In this document: positions 32,733 to 43,100 of the stretch, in pieces
How the letters are laid out: every line of letters starts with the position of its first letter
How positions within the stretch are numbered: position 1 is the stretch's first letter
Assembly (NCBI RefSeq): GCF_017875275.1
Contig: NZ_JAGGML010000001.1
Coordinates: forward strand, 4,547,001-4,611,000
Direction: 5' to 3'
DNA length: 64,000 nt
From: Xanthobacter flavus
Lineage (GTDB): Bacteria > Pseudomonadota > Alphaproteobacteria > Rhizobiales > Xanthobacteraceae
The notes under the pieces: model-generated
Told to the model about the DNA's origin: nothing
Seen by the model: the letters and a program-made list of their open reading frames with translations, nothing else
Databases searched by the model: none
Translations under genes and position numbers: made by a program

Positions 32733-34292
32733 CTAATGCGGTCGCGGTTCGCCGAGATAGCCGCGTCCCACGGCGAGCACCACCAGGGCAACGGCGGTGC
32801 CGGCGTGGCGGATCTCCACCGTCTCCAGCGTCTCGACGCTCCGGAAGCGTTGGGCCATCTCGTCCATCTGGCCGGGCGATGCGGCATCGAGCACGAGTAC
32901 GGCATCGGCGCCCGCGCGCCCGCGCTGCACGTCGCTTATCAGGAAGCCGCGGCAGTCGCTGCCCATGCAGGCCACCGGCCAGGAGGGCCCCAGGGCGTAG
33001 CCGGCCTTTCCGCCCATGTGCCAGACGGGCACCGTGACGAAGGCATAGGGCCCCGGTGCGAGGCCGTGGCGCCGGACGGCGGCATCGAGGTCGCTCCATC
33101 TGGCGAGTTCGCGCAGGGGATCGCCATTGGTCGGGGAAAAGGCGGTGCCGAGGGAGGGGACAAGGGAGATCGTCGCGATCGCGGCGACGCCCACGGTGGC
33201 GAAGCCGGCCGACCAGATGGTCCAGCCCCGGATCCAGGCGTTGCCGGCCCACCGCCGCGCCGTGGCCCGGCCGAGCAGCGGGAAGAGCATCAGATAGCCG
33301 GGGGCCGCCCAGTGGAAGAAGGGCTTGGCGCCCGACCATGCGGCGATCGCGGGAAAGACCAGCACCGGCCCCGCCGCGATGCACAGCAGCAGCAGCGCGC
33401 GGGGATTGATCGGCTTCGTCCGCAGTGCCCGCACCGCCGCCGCAACGAGGCCCAGCCAGATCCATGGCGTGAGGAACAGTGCGATGCCTGACACCACCAT
33501 CAACGCCATCAGCGGGTGGAACCCCTCCGCAGAGGCCCGCTCGCCCTGGAAAGCGAGGGAGGTGAAGCCGTTGCCCACGTTCCAGACGATCACCGGTGAG
33601 AACACGACGAGGGCGACCGCTACTCCCGCATAGGGCCAGATGGTGCCGAGCCATCGCCGGTGGCGCGCGCTCAGCAGCAGGAACACGAAGGTCCCGGCGA
33701 ACAGGAAGATGCCGTGATACTTGGACAGGAGCGCCAATCCACCGAGCGCGCCCGCGAGGAGCCAGGTGGCCGGATGGGCGCGCGGATCGAACAGCGCATG
33801 CGCGATCACCAGCGTTCCGGCGAGGAGAAAGGTGATGAGCGGCCCATCCGGCAGCACCCAGGTGGCGCTGGTGAGGCCAAGCACCGGCGCGCAGGCCATC
33901 GTTAGCGCCGCCCAAACCCCGGCCCACCGGCCGAACAGGCGGGCGGTGAGAACGTACATCAAGCCGCTTGAGACCATCGAGAGCAGCAGGAACGGCGCGC
34001 GCACCGCCAGAGGCGCCTCGGTCCCGAACAGGGCGGCCGACATGTGGGCCAGCCACCAGGCCATGGGCGGATGGTCGAAATAGCTGAGTGCGAGACTTCG
34101 GCTAGTGACGACGGTGTAGGATTCGTCGTTGCCGAGGCCGGTTGTGGCGGCGAACAGCAGGCGCAAGGCGAACGCCAACGCCATCACCCAGCCAAGGGCC
34201 ATCGCGGGCGACACCCGCTCCTGCAGCTTCGACAGGCGTGCGCGGCGCTCCTGATCGACAGGTCCCGTGAGCCCCGGCGATGCCAGGCTCAC
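32733..34292 (-). CDS. GT39/ArnT-like membrane glycosyltransferase
   Basis: 519 aa from a GTG at 34292 that overlaps the upstream gene's stop (GTGA). About 10-12 membrane spans. The first periplasmic loop has TTGLGNDESYTVVTSRSLAL, with the catalytic acidic pair, followed by YFDHPPMAWWLAH, typical of GT39/PMT_2 enzymes that use polyprenyl-phosphate sugars. A sugar is probably added to lipid A or a glycolipid. Coupled to the remnant GT2 gene upstream, which would once have made its lipid-linked sugar donor. Confidence 0.82.
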   Translation of the reverse strand: MSLASPGLTGPVDQERRARLSKLQERVSPAMALGWVMALAFALRLLFAATTGLGNDESYTVVTSRSLALSYFDHPPMAWWLAHMSAALFGTEAPLAVRAPFLLLSMVSSGLMYVLTARLFGRWAGVWAALTMACAPVLGLTSATWVLPDGPLITFLLAGTLVIAHALFDPRAHPATWLLAGALGGLALLSKYHGIFLFAGTFVFLLLSARHRRWLGTIWPYAGVAVALVVFSPVIVWNVGNGFTSLAFQGERASAEGFHPLMALMVVSGIALFLTPWIWLGLVAAAVRALRTKPINPRALLLLCIAAGPVLVFPAIAAWSGAKPFFHWAAPGYLMLFPLLGRATARRWAGNAWIRGWTIWSAGFATVGVAAIATISLVPSLGTAFSPTNGDPLRELARWSDLDAAVRRHGLAPGPYAFVTVPVWHMGGKAGYALGPSWPVACMGSDCRGFLISDVQRGRAGADAVLVLDAASPGQMDEMAQRFRSVETLETVEIRHAGTAVALVVLAVGRGYLGEPRPH

Positions 34293-34699
34293 TTGGACGG
34301 TCCCCACACGAACAGGGAGGTCATGGCGAAGTTCCACACCGCGCCGATGCAGGCGCCGGCGAGGCCGCGCCGACCCACCCGGCGGATGCAGCGCACGCGG
34401 GGATCGCGCTCGCCCAGCTGCCGCGCCAGGTCGGCAGTGCCGTCCGGCGAATCGTTGTCGACGAAAATGATCTCGTAGGGGACGCCCGTCAGAGCGCGGT
34501 CGATGCCCGCGAACATCCGCTCCACATTGCCGCGCTCGTTGAAGGTCGGGACGACGACGGTAAGCCGAGGAACAGTGGCAAGCGCTTCCGTGGAGGCCCG
34601 CGCCGTTTCGTCGGGCCTTGGCTCGGCGCAGCCCTGCCGCACGATGCCGGGGCGGCGGAGAGACGGGGAGCCGAAGGGGGCGGGCGCGGAATCCGGCAT
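34289..34699 (-). pseudogene. GT2 polyprenyl-phosphate glycosyltransferase with large internal deletion
   Basis: The N-terminal 95 residues are a normal DPM1-like GT-A start (LTVVVPTFNERGNVERMF, IIFVDNDSPDGTADLARQL, VRCIRRVGRRGLAGACI). It then passes without a break into GAVWNFAMTSLFVWG, a piece of the C-terminal GtrA membrane domain. The D-x-D catalytic core is missing, leaving 136 aa of about 370. The frame is intact and still overlaps the GT39 gene start. Confidence 0.65.
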
Positions 34700-34918
34700 G
34701 CGTTGTGCGGTGTCCTGCGGCCGTTCGAAACGGTACGGTCGCACGGACCCGGCCTGCACCGGTTCTCGCCGTGATCCAGGGGGCGCCGCAAGCCTCCCCT
34801 CCGTCTTCGCATGGCATGTGAAGGCCAAGCTGACAACCGGCTAGGGATTCTGGGCGTTCTTCGCCATGGATTTTACGGTGAGTTGCGCGGACGGGCCGGG
34901 ATATTGCCCTCGCGCATT

Positions 34919-36526
34919 TTACCCCCGCGCGCGCAGCTCGCGCCGCAGGATCTTGCCGGTGGCGGTCATGGGCAGGGTATCGGTGAAGGCCACATGGCGG
35001 GGGTATTCGTGGGCGGAAAGCCGCGTCTTCACGAAATCCTGGATCTCCTTCGCCAGCGCTTCGGAGGGGGCGACGCCCGGCTTCGGCACGATCCACGCCT
35101 TGACCGCCTCGGTGCGCAGCGGATCGGGCACGCCCACCACCGCCACCAGCGCCACGGCCGGGTGTTTGAGGATGCAGTCCTCGATCTCGCCGGGGCCGAT
35201 ACGGTAGCCGGCCGAGGTGATGACGTCGTCCGCGCGGCCGACGTACCAGAGGTAGCCGTCCTCGTCCTGCCGGCCCATGTCGCCGGTGAGGAGGAAGTCG
35301 CCGGCATATTTGTGGGCGGTGGCTTCGGGGTTCTTCCAGTATTCCAGCATCATCACCGGATCGCCGCGGCGGATTCCGATGTGTCCCTCGGTTCCGGTGG
35401 GCACGTCCTCGCCCGCGTCGTCCACGATGCGCACGTCATGGCCGGGGATGGCCTTGCCCATGGAGCCGGGGCGGATGGGGAAGAAGCTGGAATTGGAGCC
35501 GACCACCAGATTGCATTCGGTCTGGCCGTAGATCTCCCGCGCCTCGACCCCCAGGCGCTCCTGAACGAACGCGCCCAGCTCCGCCCCCAATGTCTCGCCG
35601 CCGGTGAGGAGCGAGCGCAGCTTGAGGCCGCTGTGCCGCACGTCCGCCTGACGCAGCAGCTTCAGGGCGGTGGGCGGCAGGAAGACGTTGCGCACATGGT
35701 GGTCCGCCATCAGAGCCATGGCGGCGTCGGGATCGAACTTCTTCGCCCGGTGGGCCAGCACCGGCACGCCGAAATAGAGCGAGGGAAACAGCACGTCGAA
35801 CAGCCCGCCAATCCACGCCCAGTCGGCCGGGGTCCAGTGCAGGTCGCCGGGCTGCGGCATGTATTGGTGGACGAACTCGATGCAGGGCAGGTGCCCCAGC
35901 AGCACCCGGTGCCCATGCAGGGCGCCCTTGGGGTTCCCGGTGGTGCCCGAGGTGAAGATGATGATGCCGGGATCGTCCGGCCCCGTATCCACCGGCGTGA
36001 AGCGGTCCGAGCCCTGCGCCAGTGCCGCGTCGAAGGAGAGGGCGCCGCCTGCGTCCGGGCCGATGACGAAGACATGGGCGAGGTCGGGCAGGTGGTCCCG
36101 CACCCGCATCAGCTTGGCGAGGCCGCCGAGATCCGTCACCAGCACCTTCGCGCCGGAGGCAGCGAGGCGGAATTCCAGCGCCTCGTCGCCGAACAGGGTG
36201 AAGAGGGGTACCGAGATCATGCCCGCCTTGAAGGCGGCGATATGGGCGATGGCCGTCTCCGGTGCCTGCGGCAGGAACACCGCCACCCGGTCGCCGCGCA
36301 CAAGGCCCTTGGCGACGAGCACATTGGCGAAGCGGTTGGTGAGGGCGGTCAGCTCGTCGAAGCTGTAGGAGCGGACGGCGCCCGTCTCCTCGACAAAGAT
36401 CAGCGCTGGCTTGCCCGAGCCGTCCGCATGGGCATCGGCGCAGGCGACGCCCATGTTGAAGCGCGCCGGCACCTGCCAGGAAAAGGCGCGCTTGAGCCCC
36501 GCATAGTCATCGGCCGGAACGAGCAT
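34919..36526 (-). CDS. acyl-CoA synthetase (AMP-forming)
   Basis: 535 aa of the ANL superfamily: ATP loop IIIFTSGTTGNPKGALHGH at about residue 175, YGQTECNLVVGSN (A5), LLTGDMGRQDEDGYLWYVGR (A7-A8) and the final lysine motif MTATGKILRRELRARG. Closest by style to acetyl/propionyl or medium-chain acyl-CoA synthetases. The start ATG at 36526 has GGGAGG 5 nt upstream; a GTG two codons earlier is possible. It stands alone between the glycosyltransferases and fbp. Substrate not determined. Confidence 0.87.
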   Translation of the reverse strand: MLVPADDYAGLKRAFSWQVPARFNMGVACADAHADGSGKPALIFVEETGAVRSYSFDELTALTNRFANVLVAKGLVRGDRVAVFLPQAPETAIAHIAAFKAGMISVPLFTLFGDEALEFRLAASGAKVLVTDLGGLAKLMRVRDHLPDLAHVFVIGPDAGGALSFDAALAQGSDRFTPVDTGPDDPGIIIFTSGTTGNPKGALHGHRVLLGHLPCIEFVHQYMPQPGDLHWTPADWAWIGGLFDVLFPSLYFGVPVLAHRAKKFDPDAAMALMADHHVRNVFLPPTALKLLRQADVRHSGLKLRSLLTGGETLGAELGAFVQERLGVEAREIYGQTECNLVVGSNSSFFPIRPGSMGKAIPGHDVRIVDDAGEDVPTGTEGHIGIRRGDPVMMLEYWKNPEATAHKYAGDFLLTGDMGRQDEDGYLWYVGRADDVITSAGYRIGPGEIEDCILKHPAVALVAVVGVPDPLRTEAVKAWIVPKPGVAPSEALAKEIQDFVKTRLSAHEYPRHVAFTDTLPMTATGKILRRELRARG

Positions 36527-36624
36527 CGTCACCTCCCGCGGCGCCGCTCTGCCGGCGGCTGCGCCTGAAGGAAACGATCGAACGTTTTTTTCCTGCGGAG
36601 GTCAAGCGTGGCCCGTCGGCGGGT

Positions 36625-36668
36625 TCCCCCTCCCAACCCCTCCCCCGCAAGCGGGAGAGGGAGCCTCC
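36625..36668. repeat. REP-like element (copy C), single hairpin
   Basis: CCCCCTCCCAACCCCTCCCC followed by GCAA and GCGGGAGAGGGAG, the same family as the copies at 2811 and 12295. It lies right after the fbp stop on the minus strand and may act as terminator or mRNA stabiliser. Confidence 0.7.
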
Positions 36669-36672
36669 TTGG

Positions 36673-37662
36673 TCAGTAATAGGAGGCGATGGCTTCCACT
36701 TCGGCCTTCGAGCCGAACACCAGCGGGATGCGCTGATGGATGTGGTGGGGGGTGATGTCGAGGATGCGCGTGGTGCCGTCGGTGGCCGCGCCCTTGGCCT
36801 GCTCGACGAGGAAGGCGAGGGGGAAGGCCTCGTAGATCAGGCGCAGGCGGCCGTTGTCGTAGCCCTTGCGCTTGTCGCGCGGGTACACATAGACGCCGCC
36901 GCGGGTGAAGATGCGGAAGGCATCGGCCACCATGGAGCCGACCCAGCGCATGTTGAAATCCTTGCCGCGCGGGCCTTCCTTGCCGGCGAGGCAGTCGGCG
37001 AGATAGCGCTGCATGGGCGCATCCCAGTGCCGGACGTTGGACTGGTTGACGCCGTATTCCTTGGTCTCGGCAGGGATTTCCACATCGGTGCGCGCCAGCA
37101 GGAACTCGCCGGTGCGGCGGTCGTGTACGAACACCTGCGTGCCCGCGCCGAAGGTCGCGACAAGGATGGTCGCCGGGCCATAGGCGAGGAAGCCGGCCGC
37201 CACCTGCGCGGAACCCGGCCGCATCACCGCGTCCTCGGGCTTGGCGAGCGTCGAAGCGTCATAGGGCATGATGGAATAGATGGTGCCCACGGAGACGTTG
37301 GTGTCGATGTTGGAGGAGCCATCCAGCGGGTCGACCGCCACCACGAGGCTGCCCTGGGGATTGAGCGGGATCAGCTCCTCGCTCTCCTCGGAGGCGAGGA
37401 AGGCGGCAGGGGTCGGCAGGAGCTTCTCGCGGATCAGCTCCTCGGCCACCACGTCCAGCTCCTTCTGGGCGTCGCCGCCGGCATTGGGATCGACGCCGCG
37501 GATCTTGGCGAGACCTTCCTCCAGCGGGCCACGGGCGACGAGATCGGCGATGCCGAGCCCGGCCTCGGCGATGGCGGTCACGGTGGCGGCCACGGCCTGC
37601 CGCGACGTGTCGCTTCCTGCCCAATCCGCGAGATAAGTCTTGAGGCTCACCGCAACGCTCAC
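36673..37662 (-). CDS. fbp: class I fructose-1,6-bisphosphatase
   Basis: 329 aa. The metal and substrate site is LVVAVDPLDGSSNIDTNVSV, with LASEESEELIPL upstream; a phosphate-binding region is YVYPRDKRKGYDNGRLRLIY. It removes the 1-phosphate of fructose-1,6-bisphosphate in gluconeogenesis and the Calvin cycle. No other cbb gene is in view. It follows folB on the same strand after 66 nt. Confidence 0.94.
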   Translation of the reverse strand: MSVAVSLKTYLADWAGSDTSRQAVAATVTAIAEAGLGIADLVARGPLEEGLAKIRGVDPNAGGDAQKELDVVAEELIREKLLPTPAAFLASEESEELIPLNPQGSLVVAVDPLDGSSNIDTNVSVGTIYSIMPYDASTLAKPEDAVMRPGSAQVAAGFLAYGPATILVATFGAGTQVFVHDRRTGEFLLARTDVEIPAETKEYGVNQSNVRHWDAPMQRYLADCLAGKEGPRGKDFNMRWVGSMVADAFRIFTRGGVYVYPRDKRKGYDNGRLRLIYEAFPLAFLVEQAKGAATDGTTRILDITPHHIHQRIPLVFGSKAEVEAIASYY

Positions 37663-37728
37663 CTTGTGCTCTCCTTTGATCCGGCGGCTGAGCCGACGGC
37701 ACTCCGACCGGGTTTCGCTTCGCCCGGC

Positions 37729-38193
37729 TCAGCGGGTGCGAACGATCTCAATACCCACATCTCCAAACACGCCCGTGACGGGCGCGCCGGGCTTGTGCAC
37801 CACCACGCGCACCTGCTCCACCATGTCGAAATGGTCCAGCAGGCGCGTGGCGATGCGCTCCGCCAGCGTCTCGATGAGGTGGACGGGATCATCCGCCACC
37901 ACCGCCGCGACCTGCTCGTAGATGCCCTGGTAGGACACGGTCAGGGATGCGTCGTCCGCCCAGGCGGCGGGCCGCGTGTCGAGCCAGCAGTCCACGTCGA
38001 TGATGAAGCGCTGGCCCAGCTCCCGCTCGGCATCGTACACGCCGTGGCGCGCATAGAAGGGCAGGGCCCTCAGGAAGAGCCGGTCGGTGTTGTGGGGGCG
38101 GGTGCGGGGCGCGGGGCTTGCGTCGGCCAGGCTGTCCGCCAATGCGGTGGGATCGTCGGAGGTCATATCATCCTCGCGCGGAGGCGCCGTCAT
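37729..38193 (-). CDS. folB: dihydroneopterin aldolase family protein (FolB)
   Basis: 154 aa from the ATG at 38193, which has GGAGG 7 nt upstream; starts at 38199 and 38166 are also open. The core begins DRLFLRALPFYARHGVYDAE, with LGQRFIIDVDCWLDTR and the catalytic lysine in VVVHKPGAPVTGVFGDVG. The N-terminal 35 residues are low-complexity. FolB makes hydroxymethyl-dihydropterin for folate; beside H4MPT genes it may supply the pterin for that cofactor too. Confidence 0.85.
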   Translation of the reverse strand: MTAPPREDDMTSDDPTALADSLADASPAPRTRPHNTDRLFLRALPFYARHGVYDAERELGQRFIIDVDCWLDTRPAAWADDASLTVSYQGIYEQVAAVVADDPVHLIETLAERIATRLLDHFDMVEQVRVVVHKPGAPVTGVFGDVGIEIVRTR

Positions 38194-38248
38194 GGGCATG
38201 CCTCCAGCCTCAAACTCGCTGCCTTCCTATTGGTTTCCCCGGCCGCTT

Positions 38249-39214
38249 TCAACGGATCTTCACCTCGATGGGGGCGGGGCGCGGCAGGCGCGGCATGGAA
38301 GGCGGCACGCCCTCGCGGATCAGCTCGGGGACGAAAGCCAGCGGATTGACCCCCAGCGCCGCATGAAGCCCGGCATAGGAGGCGGTGACGCGCGGGTTCA
38401 CCTCGGCCACCACCGGACCCTGCGGCGTCTGGATCACGTCGATGCAGACGATGCCGGACAGGCCGGGAATGGCCTCCGACACACGCCGCGCGAGATCGGC
38501 GAGCCGGCCGTCCTCGTCCGCGATGCCGCCGACCTGAACCCCTTCAAAGGCGAAGACGCCGACGAGGTGACTGATTCTGAGACGGTTGGCCGCGAGCAGT
38601 GTTGCCCCGTCCGGGCGCACCAGCACGCTGAGGCTGGCGAGGGTGCCGTTCAGGAAAGGCTGCACCACGAGGCCGCCGGAGCGGGGCAGGGCCGCCCGGT
38701 TCGGCCAGGCGCGCGCGGCCGACCAGCCGGTGCCCTCCTCGGGCCGGGTGACGAGATCGCCATCGAGCCCGGGCGGCAGCGCATCGATGGGGAAGGTCGG
38801 GACGTGGGGAATGTCGTGCTCTGCGAGGCGGCGGGCGAGCGCAAGCCGGTTGGAGGTGAGGGCGACGGCCTCGCCGGAGCTGGCAAGCGTCCGGGCGCCG
38901 CCCTCGCGCATCAGGCGGGCGAGGCGCGCCAAAATGCCCCCGGCCTCGGGGGCGATGGGCCACACCACGTCCGCATCCTGCGCGAGGCTCGACCAGACGA
39001 TCCAGGGATCGACGCCCTTGCCCACCGGCACGGCTTCCTCGTTGGGCGGCGGCAGGCGGTCGTCATAGGCGAGCACCACGCTGATGCCGGGCAGTTCCTG
39101 CAGATCCGTGACGATGGCATCGCGGATCAGGCGCCCCTCGGCAAGGGCCGCCTCCGGCAGGGGCTTGTCGCGCATGCCGCCGGATGTCACGTACTCGCAA
39201 ATGAAGACGCGCAT
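38249..39214 (-). CDS. ATP-grasp ligase, probable methylofuran/H4MPT cofactor gene (MfnD-like)
   Basis: 321 aa beginning MRVFICEYVTSGGMRD, the start shared by archaeal tyramine-glutamate ligase MfnD and its methylotroph homologues. ATP-grasp features: ALTSNRLALARRLAEHDIPH (entry to the ATP subdomain) and the metal-binding end VVAEVNPRVTASYAGL. It would attach glutamate to tyramine during methylofuran synthesis (inference from family). It is divergent from the HisA-like gene by 36 bp, and folB and fbp follow on its strand. Confidence 0.8.
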   Translation of the reverse strand: MRVFICEYVTSGGMRDKPLPEAALAEGRLIRDAIVTDLQELPGISVVLAYDDRLPPPNEEAVPVGKGVDPWIVWSSLAQDADVVWPIAPEAGGILARLARLMREGGARTLASSGEAVALTSNRLALARRLAEHDIPHVPTFPIDALPPGLDGDLVTRPEEGTGWSAARAWPNRAALPRSGGLVVQPFLNGTLASLSVLVRPDGATLLAANRLRISHLVGVFAFEGVQVGGIADEDGRLADLARRVSEAIPGLSGIVCIDVIQTPQGPVVAEVNPRVTASYAGLHAALGVNPLAFVPELIREGVPPSMPRLPRPAPIEVKIR

Positions 39215-39250
39215 GGGGCTCCTCTCGCACAAGCTCAGCCGGACCTCGAC

Positions 39251-39955
39251 ATGCAGCTTATCCCCGTCGTTGACCTGAAGGGAGGGGTGGTTGTGCGAGC
39301 CCACAGGGGCGAGCGCGAGGCCTATCGTCCCATCCAGACACCGCTCTCGCCCTCCGCATGTCCGGATGATGTGGTGGCGGGGCTGCTCGCGCTCGCGCCG
39401 TTCCGCACTCTCTATGTGGCTGATATCGATGCCATAACCGGTGCCGGCGACAATGAAACTGCGATCCGCGACCTCGCCCGGACCTTCCCCGGGCTCGAAC
39501 TGTGGGTGGATGCCGGCGACGGCGATCCGGCCCGCATTGCCGCACGCGCCAAAAGCGGCCTCGGCACCGCCATCGTCGGCACTGAGAGCCTCGGGGAGGC
39601 GGACGTGGAGGCCGCCCTCGGCGCCGAGGGCGTGATTCTCTCCCTCGACCACGACGCCACCGGGCCGCGCGGGCCGGAGCGCGCGCACAACGATGCGCGC
39701 CTGTGGCCGGCGCGCGTGATCGTCATGACGCTCGCTCGCGTTGGCAGCAGCGAGGGGCCGGACATGACGGCGCTGGACCGCACCGCCCGCCGCGCGGCGG
39801 GGCAGGGTGTCGTGCCCGCCCTCTACGCCGCCGGTGGCGTGCGCGGGCCGGATGATCTCGCAGCCCTCGCCGAGGCGGGGATCGCCGGCGCGCTGGTGGC
39901 GAGCGCCCTTCACGATGGCCGCATCGACCGTGACAGCGCGCGGCTCTGGGCCTGA
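39251..39955 (+). CDS. HisA/HisF-like TIM-barrel protein of methylotrophy clusters
   Basis: 234 aa from the ATG at 39251: MQLIPVVDLKGGVVVRAHRG is close to the HisA start, and ALYAAGGVRGPDDLAALAEA and GIAGALVASALHDGRID form the phosphate-binding end. No histidine genes are near; the paired divergent ATP-grasp and the H4MPT genes point to the HisA-like protein found in methylotrophic clusters. Reaction unknown. The open frame upstream to 38087 is antisense to the ATP-grasp gene. Confidence 0.8.
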   Translation: MQLIPVVDLKGGVVVRAHRGEREAYRPIQTPLSPSACPDDVVAGLLALAPFRTLYVADIDAITGAGDNETAIRDLARTFPGLELWVDAGDGDPARIAARAKSGLGTAIVGTESLGEADVEAALGAEGVILSLDHDATGPRGPERAHNDARLWPARVIVMTLARVGSSEGPDMTALDRTARRAAGQGVVPALYAAGGVRGPDDLAALAEAGIAGALVASALHDGRIDRDSARLWA

Positions 39956-40139
39956 GGCGCGGCCCGCCCATCGCTTTGCGGCGGTCACCGATGCTTAGGC
40001 TTGGGCAAGGTTCACTGTTACCTGCGAGCCACAGTCGCCAGCCGAGGTGCCGCGGCGAAACCGGTTGTCACGGAACTGTATCATCCGCCGCCTAGGCAGG
40101 GCCCAGCCTCACGCTCCTCCCGCCCGGAATTGCCTTTCC

Positions 40140-43100
40140 ATGATGATCCGCCTGCCGCTCCATTCGTCCGCAAGCCGCATCGTTCTGGCGCTCGTGTGCT
40201 CCGGCGCGGCGGTGCCCGCGCTCGCGGGATCGTTCACGGTGCCGCCGGCCTCCGGCCAGCAGACCGTCTCCGGCAGCGACACCGGCACCATCGATGCGGG
40301 CGCGACGCTGAACACGGGCGGGTCCAACTCCATCGTGTGGAACGGCAACGCCACGACGACGCCCGGCGTGGTCATCACCAATTCCGGCACCGTCACTTCC
40401 ACCGGCCGGACCATCGATACCACGGGCGCCTTCACCGGCACCTTCACGCTGAACAACAATGCCAGCGGTCAGGTCGTCTCCAAGGATGACGCCTTCCGCA
40501 TCAACGGCCCGCTCGCCAACGGCACGGTGATCGTCAACAACGCCGGCACCATCAGCTCGCAGACCGGGCAGGCGCTCGACTTCGACAAGGCGAACGCGGC
40601 CAGCGCGACCGTCACCATCGGCAACACCGGCACCATCACCTCGGCCGGCGCCGATGCGATCCGCCTCGGCGGCGGCACCATCGACATCACCAATTCCGGG
40701 ACGATCGAGACCACCTCGTCCGGCAAGCGCGCCATCAAGTTCGACACCGCATCGAGCTTCGACACGCTCAACAGCCTCACCATCACCAACGCGGCGGGCG
40801 GCTTCATCACCGGAACGGACGACGCGATCAAGATCTCGTCCACCACCCTGAGCACCGCCGCGCCGGTGATCTCCATCACCAACGCCGGGACGATCCAGTC
40901 CACCTCGGGCGGGCAGGGGCTGGATCTCGGCGATATCTATTCGACCAACGCCACGATCACCGTCACCAACCAGAAGACCGGCCTCATCACCGCCGCCGAC
41001 AATGACGGCATCCAGGGCACCAACGGTCTCACCATCAACAATTACGGGACGATCTCGTCCTATTACGCGGCCGGCACCGCCGACACGCAGAACAATTCCG
41101 CCGTCAAGGTGAGCGGCGACGATCAGGGCAAGGCGATCACCCTCACGGTGAACAATTATACCGGCGCCCTCATCACCGGCGCCTACCACGGCATCAAGGC
41201 CACCGGCACCGACGATAATCTCATCGTCACCAACAACGGCACCATCGAAGGCCGCAACGGCTCGGGCGTGAATTCCAACGGCACGGGCACGCTGCTCAAC
41301 TACGGCACGATCTCCGGCACCTTCGATCCCGCCGCGAGCTTCGGCGACGGCGACGGCGTGGATTTCGACCAGGCCGGCACCATCTTCAACTACGGCACCA
41401 TCGAGGGCCTCGGCTCCAAGGGCATCAAGCCGGGCGAGACCAAGCCCAGCACCTCCGAGGGCATCGCCATCGGCGGCGGCACCATGGTCAACGGCGATGC
41501 GGCCCACACCTCGGCGCTGATCTCCGGCGCCAACAACGGCATCCTCATCGACGACAGCAACAGCGGCGATGCCTACGCCGCCGCGACCGTTACCAACTAC
41601 GGCACCATCCAGGGCCTCGAAGGCTACGGCATCCGCTATGTGAATTCCGGCGTCGACCCCACCAAGTCGCTGACCGTGACCAATTACGGCACCTTCTCCG
41701 GCACCACCTATGCGGTGCAGATGGGCAACGGAAACGATCTGTTCGTCGTCGGCGCCGGCAGCAAGGTGGTCGGCATCGTGGACGCGGAAGGCGGCGTCGA
41801 CACGCTTTCGCTCAAGACCACGAGCGAGGTCCTCAATTTCGATCTCGGTCAGGTCGGGGACGCTGCGACCTATCGTCATTTCGAGCAGGTGACCACCGAC
41901 GGCTCGGTCTACCTCTCCGGCACCAGCACCTTCTCCGGCACCATGAACATGGGCAAGAACGGGAGCTTCGGTCTCAACGGCCTCGATGCCCCCGACGCCC
42001 ACTTCAAGAGTGAGGCCGGTGCCACCGGGCCGCGCGGAATCTGGGGCCATGGCACCATCGGCAGCCTCGACGCGGTGGACCTCATCATCGACCCGTCAAC
42101 CGGCCCGTCCAACGCGACGGGCACCATCGCCGTGAAGGGCGATGTTTCCCTGACCAACACCAGTTACTGGGCCGACATCAATCCCGATGGCTCCTCCGAC
42201 CTGATCAAGGTCGACGGCAAGACGACACTCAACGGCACGGACAATCGGGTCTTCGTCATCGGTGATCTCGAATGGGGTGCGCGCTACACCCTCCTGTCGT
42301 CCGCGGGCGGGATCAGCGGGACGTTCGGAACGCTCAACACCTACGGACCCACTTATCTCTTCATCGCTCCGGAACTGAGCTACGACGCGACCCACGTCTA
42401 TCTGGAACTGGAGCGCAACGGCATCGCGTTCGCCGTCTATGCCACGACCCCGAACCAGCGTTCGGTGGCCGGCGCTCTGGAGCGCGCAGGCGTCGGACCG
42501 ACGAAGACTTCCGCGCTCTACACCGCGTTCGTCACGCAGTCGCTGGGCGACAGCCCGAACCTCGCGCTCTCCCAGCTCTCCGGCGATCTCTACGCCACGC
42601 TGCCCGGCCAGTTGGCCAACGAGAACATGATGGTCAACGACCTCATCCTCGGCCGTCTGCGGCAGGCCGGCTACACCGGCGCCAGGGGGGCGGAAGCGGC
42701 GCTCGGCGCGGGCGGCCCGGCCCGCGCCTATGCCGATCCGGCGACGCCCGGCGCGCAGGCGTTCAAGGCCATCAAGGCGCCCGAGCCCACGCCGGTGTGG
42801 ACCACCTGGGCGCAGGGCTACGGCCAGTGGCTGTCCACCTCGGCCAACGGCAATGCCGCGGCGGCCGACACCAATCTCGGCGGCCTGCTCATCGGTGCCG
42901 ACCTCTCCGCCAGCAATTGGGTGATGGGCCTCGCCGCCGGCTATTCCTCCGCCTCCACGAGCGCGGATGGGGCCTCGGCGGACACCGAGACCTGGCGCAT
43001 CGCGGCCTATGGCGGCGCCTCCTTCGACGCCGTGAAGCTGCGGGCGGGCGCCAGCTACGGCTGGAGCAGCATCGACCAGAGCCGCTTCGTCGCCCTCACC

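Noticed and set aside
31608-33491. 627-codon plus-strand open frame over the helicase remnant and GT39 gene
   Set aside because: Antisense to GT39, which has recognisable motifs and membrane spans; the frame has none.
39251-39955. Histidine biosynthesis gene hisA
   Set aside because: No his genes around; paired with an MfnD-like ATP-grasp and H4MPT genes, as in methylotroph clusters.
40092-42050. 652-codon open frame on the minus strand
   Set aside because: Shadow of the repetitive autotransporter passenger on the plus strand; low-complexity Asp/Gly/Ala composition.
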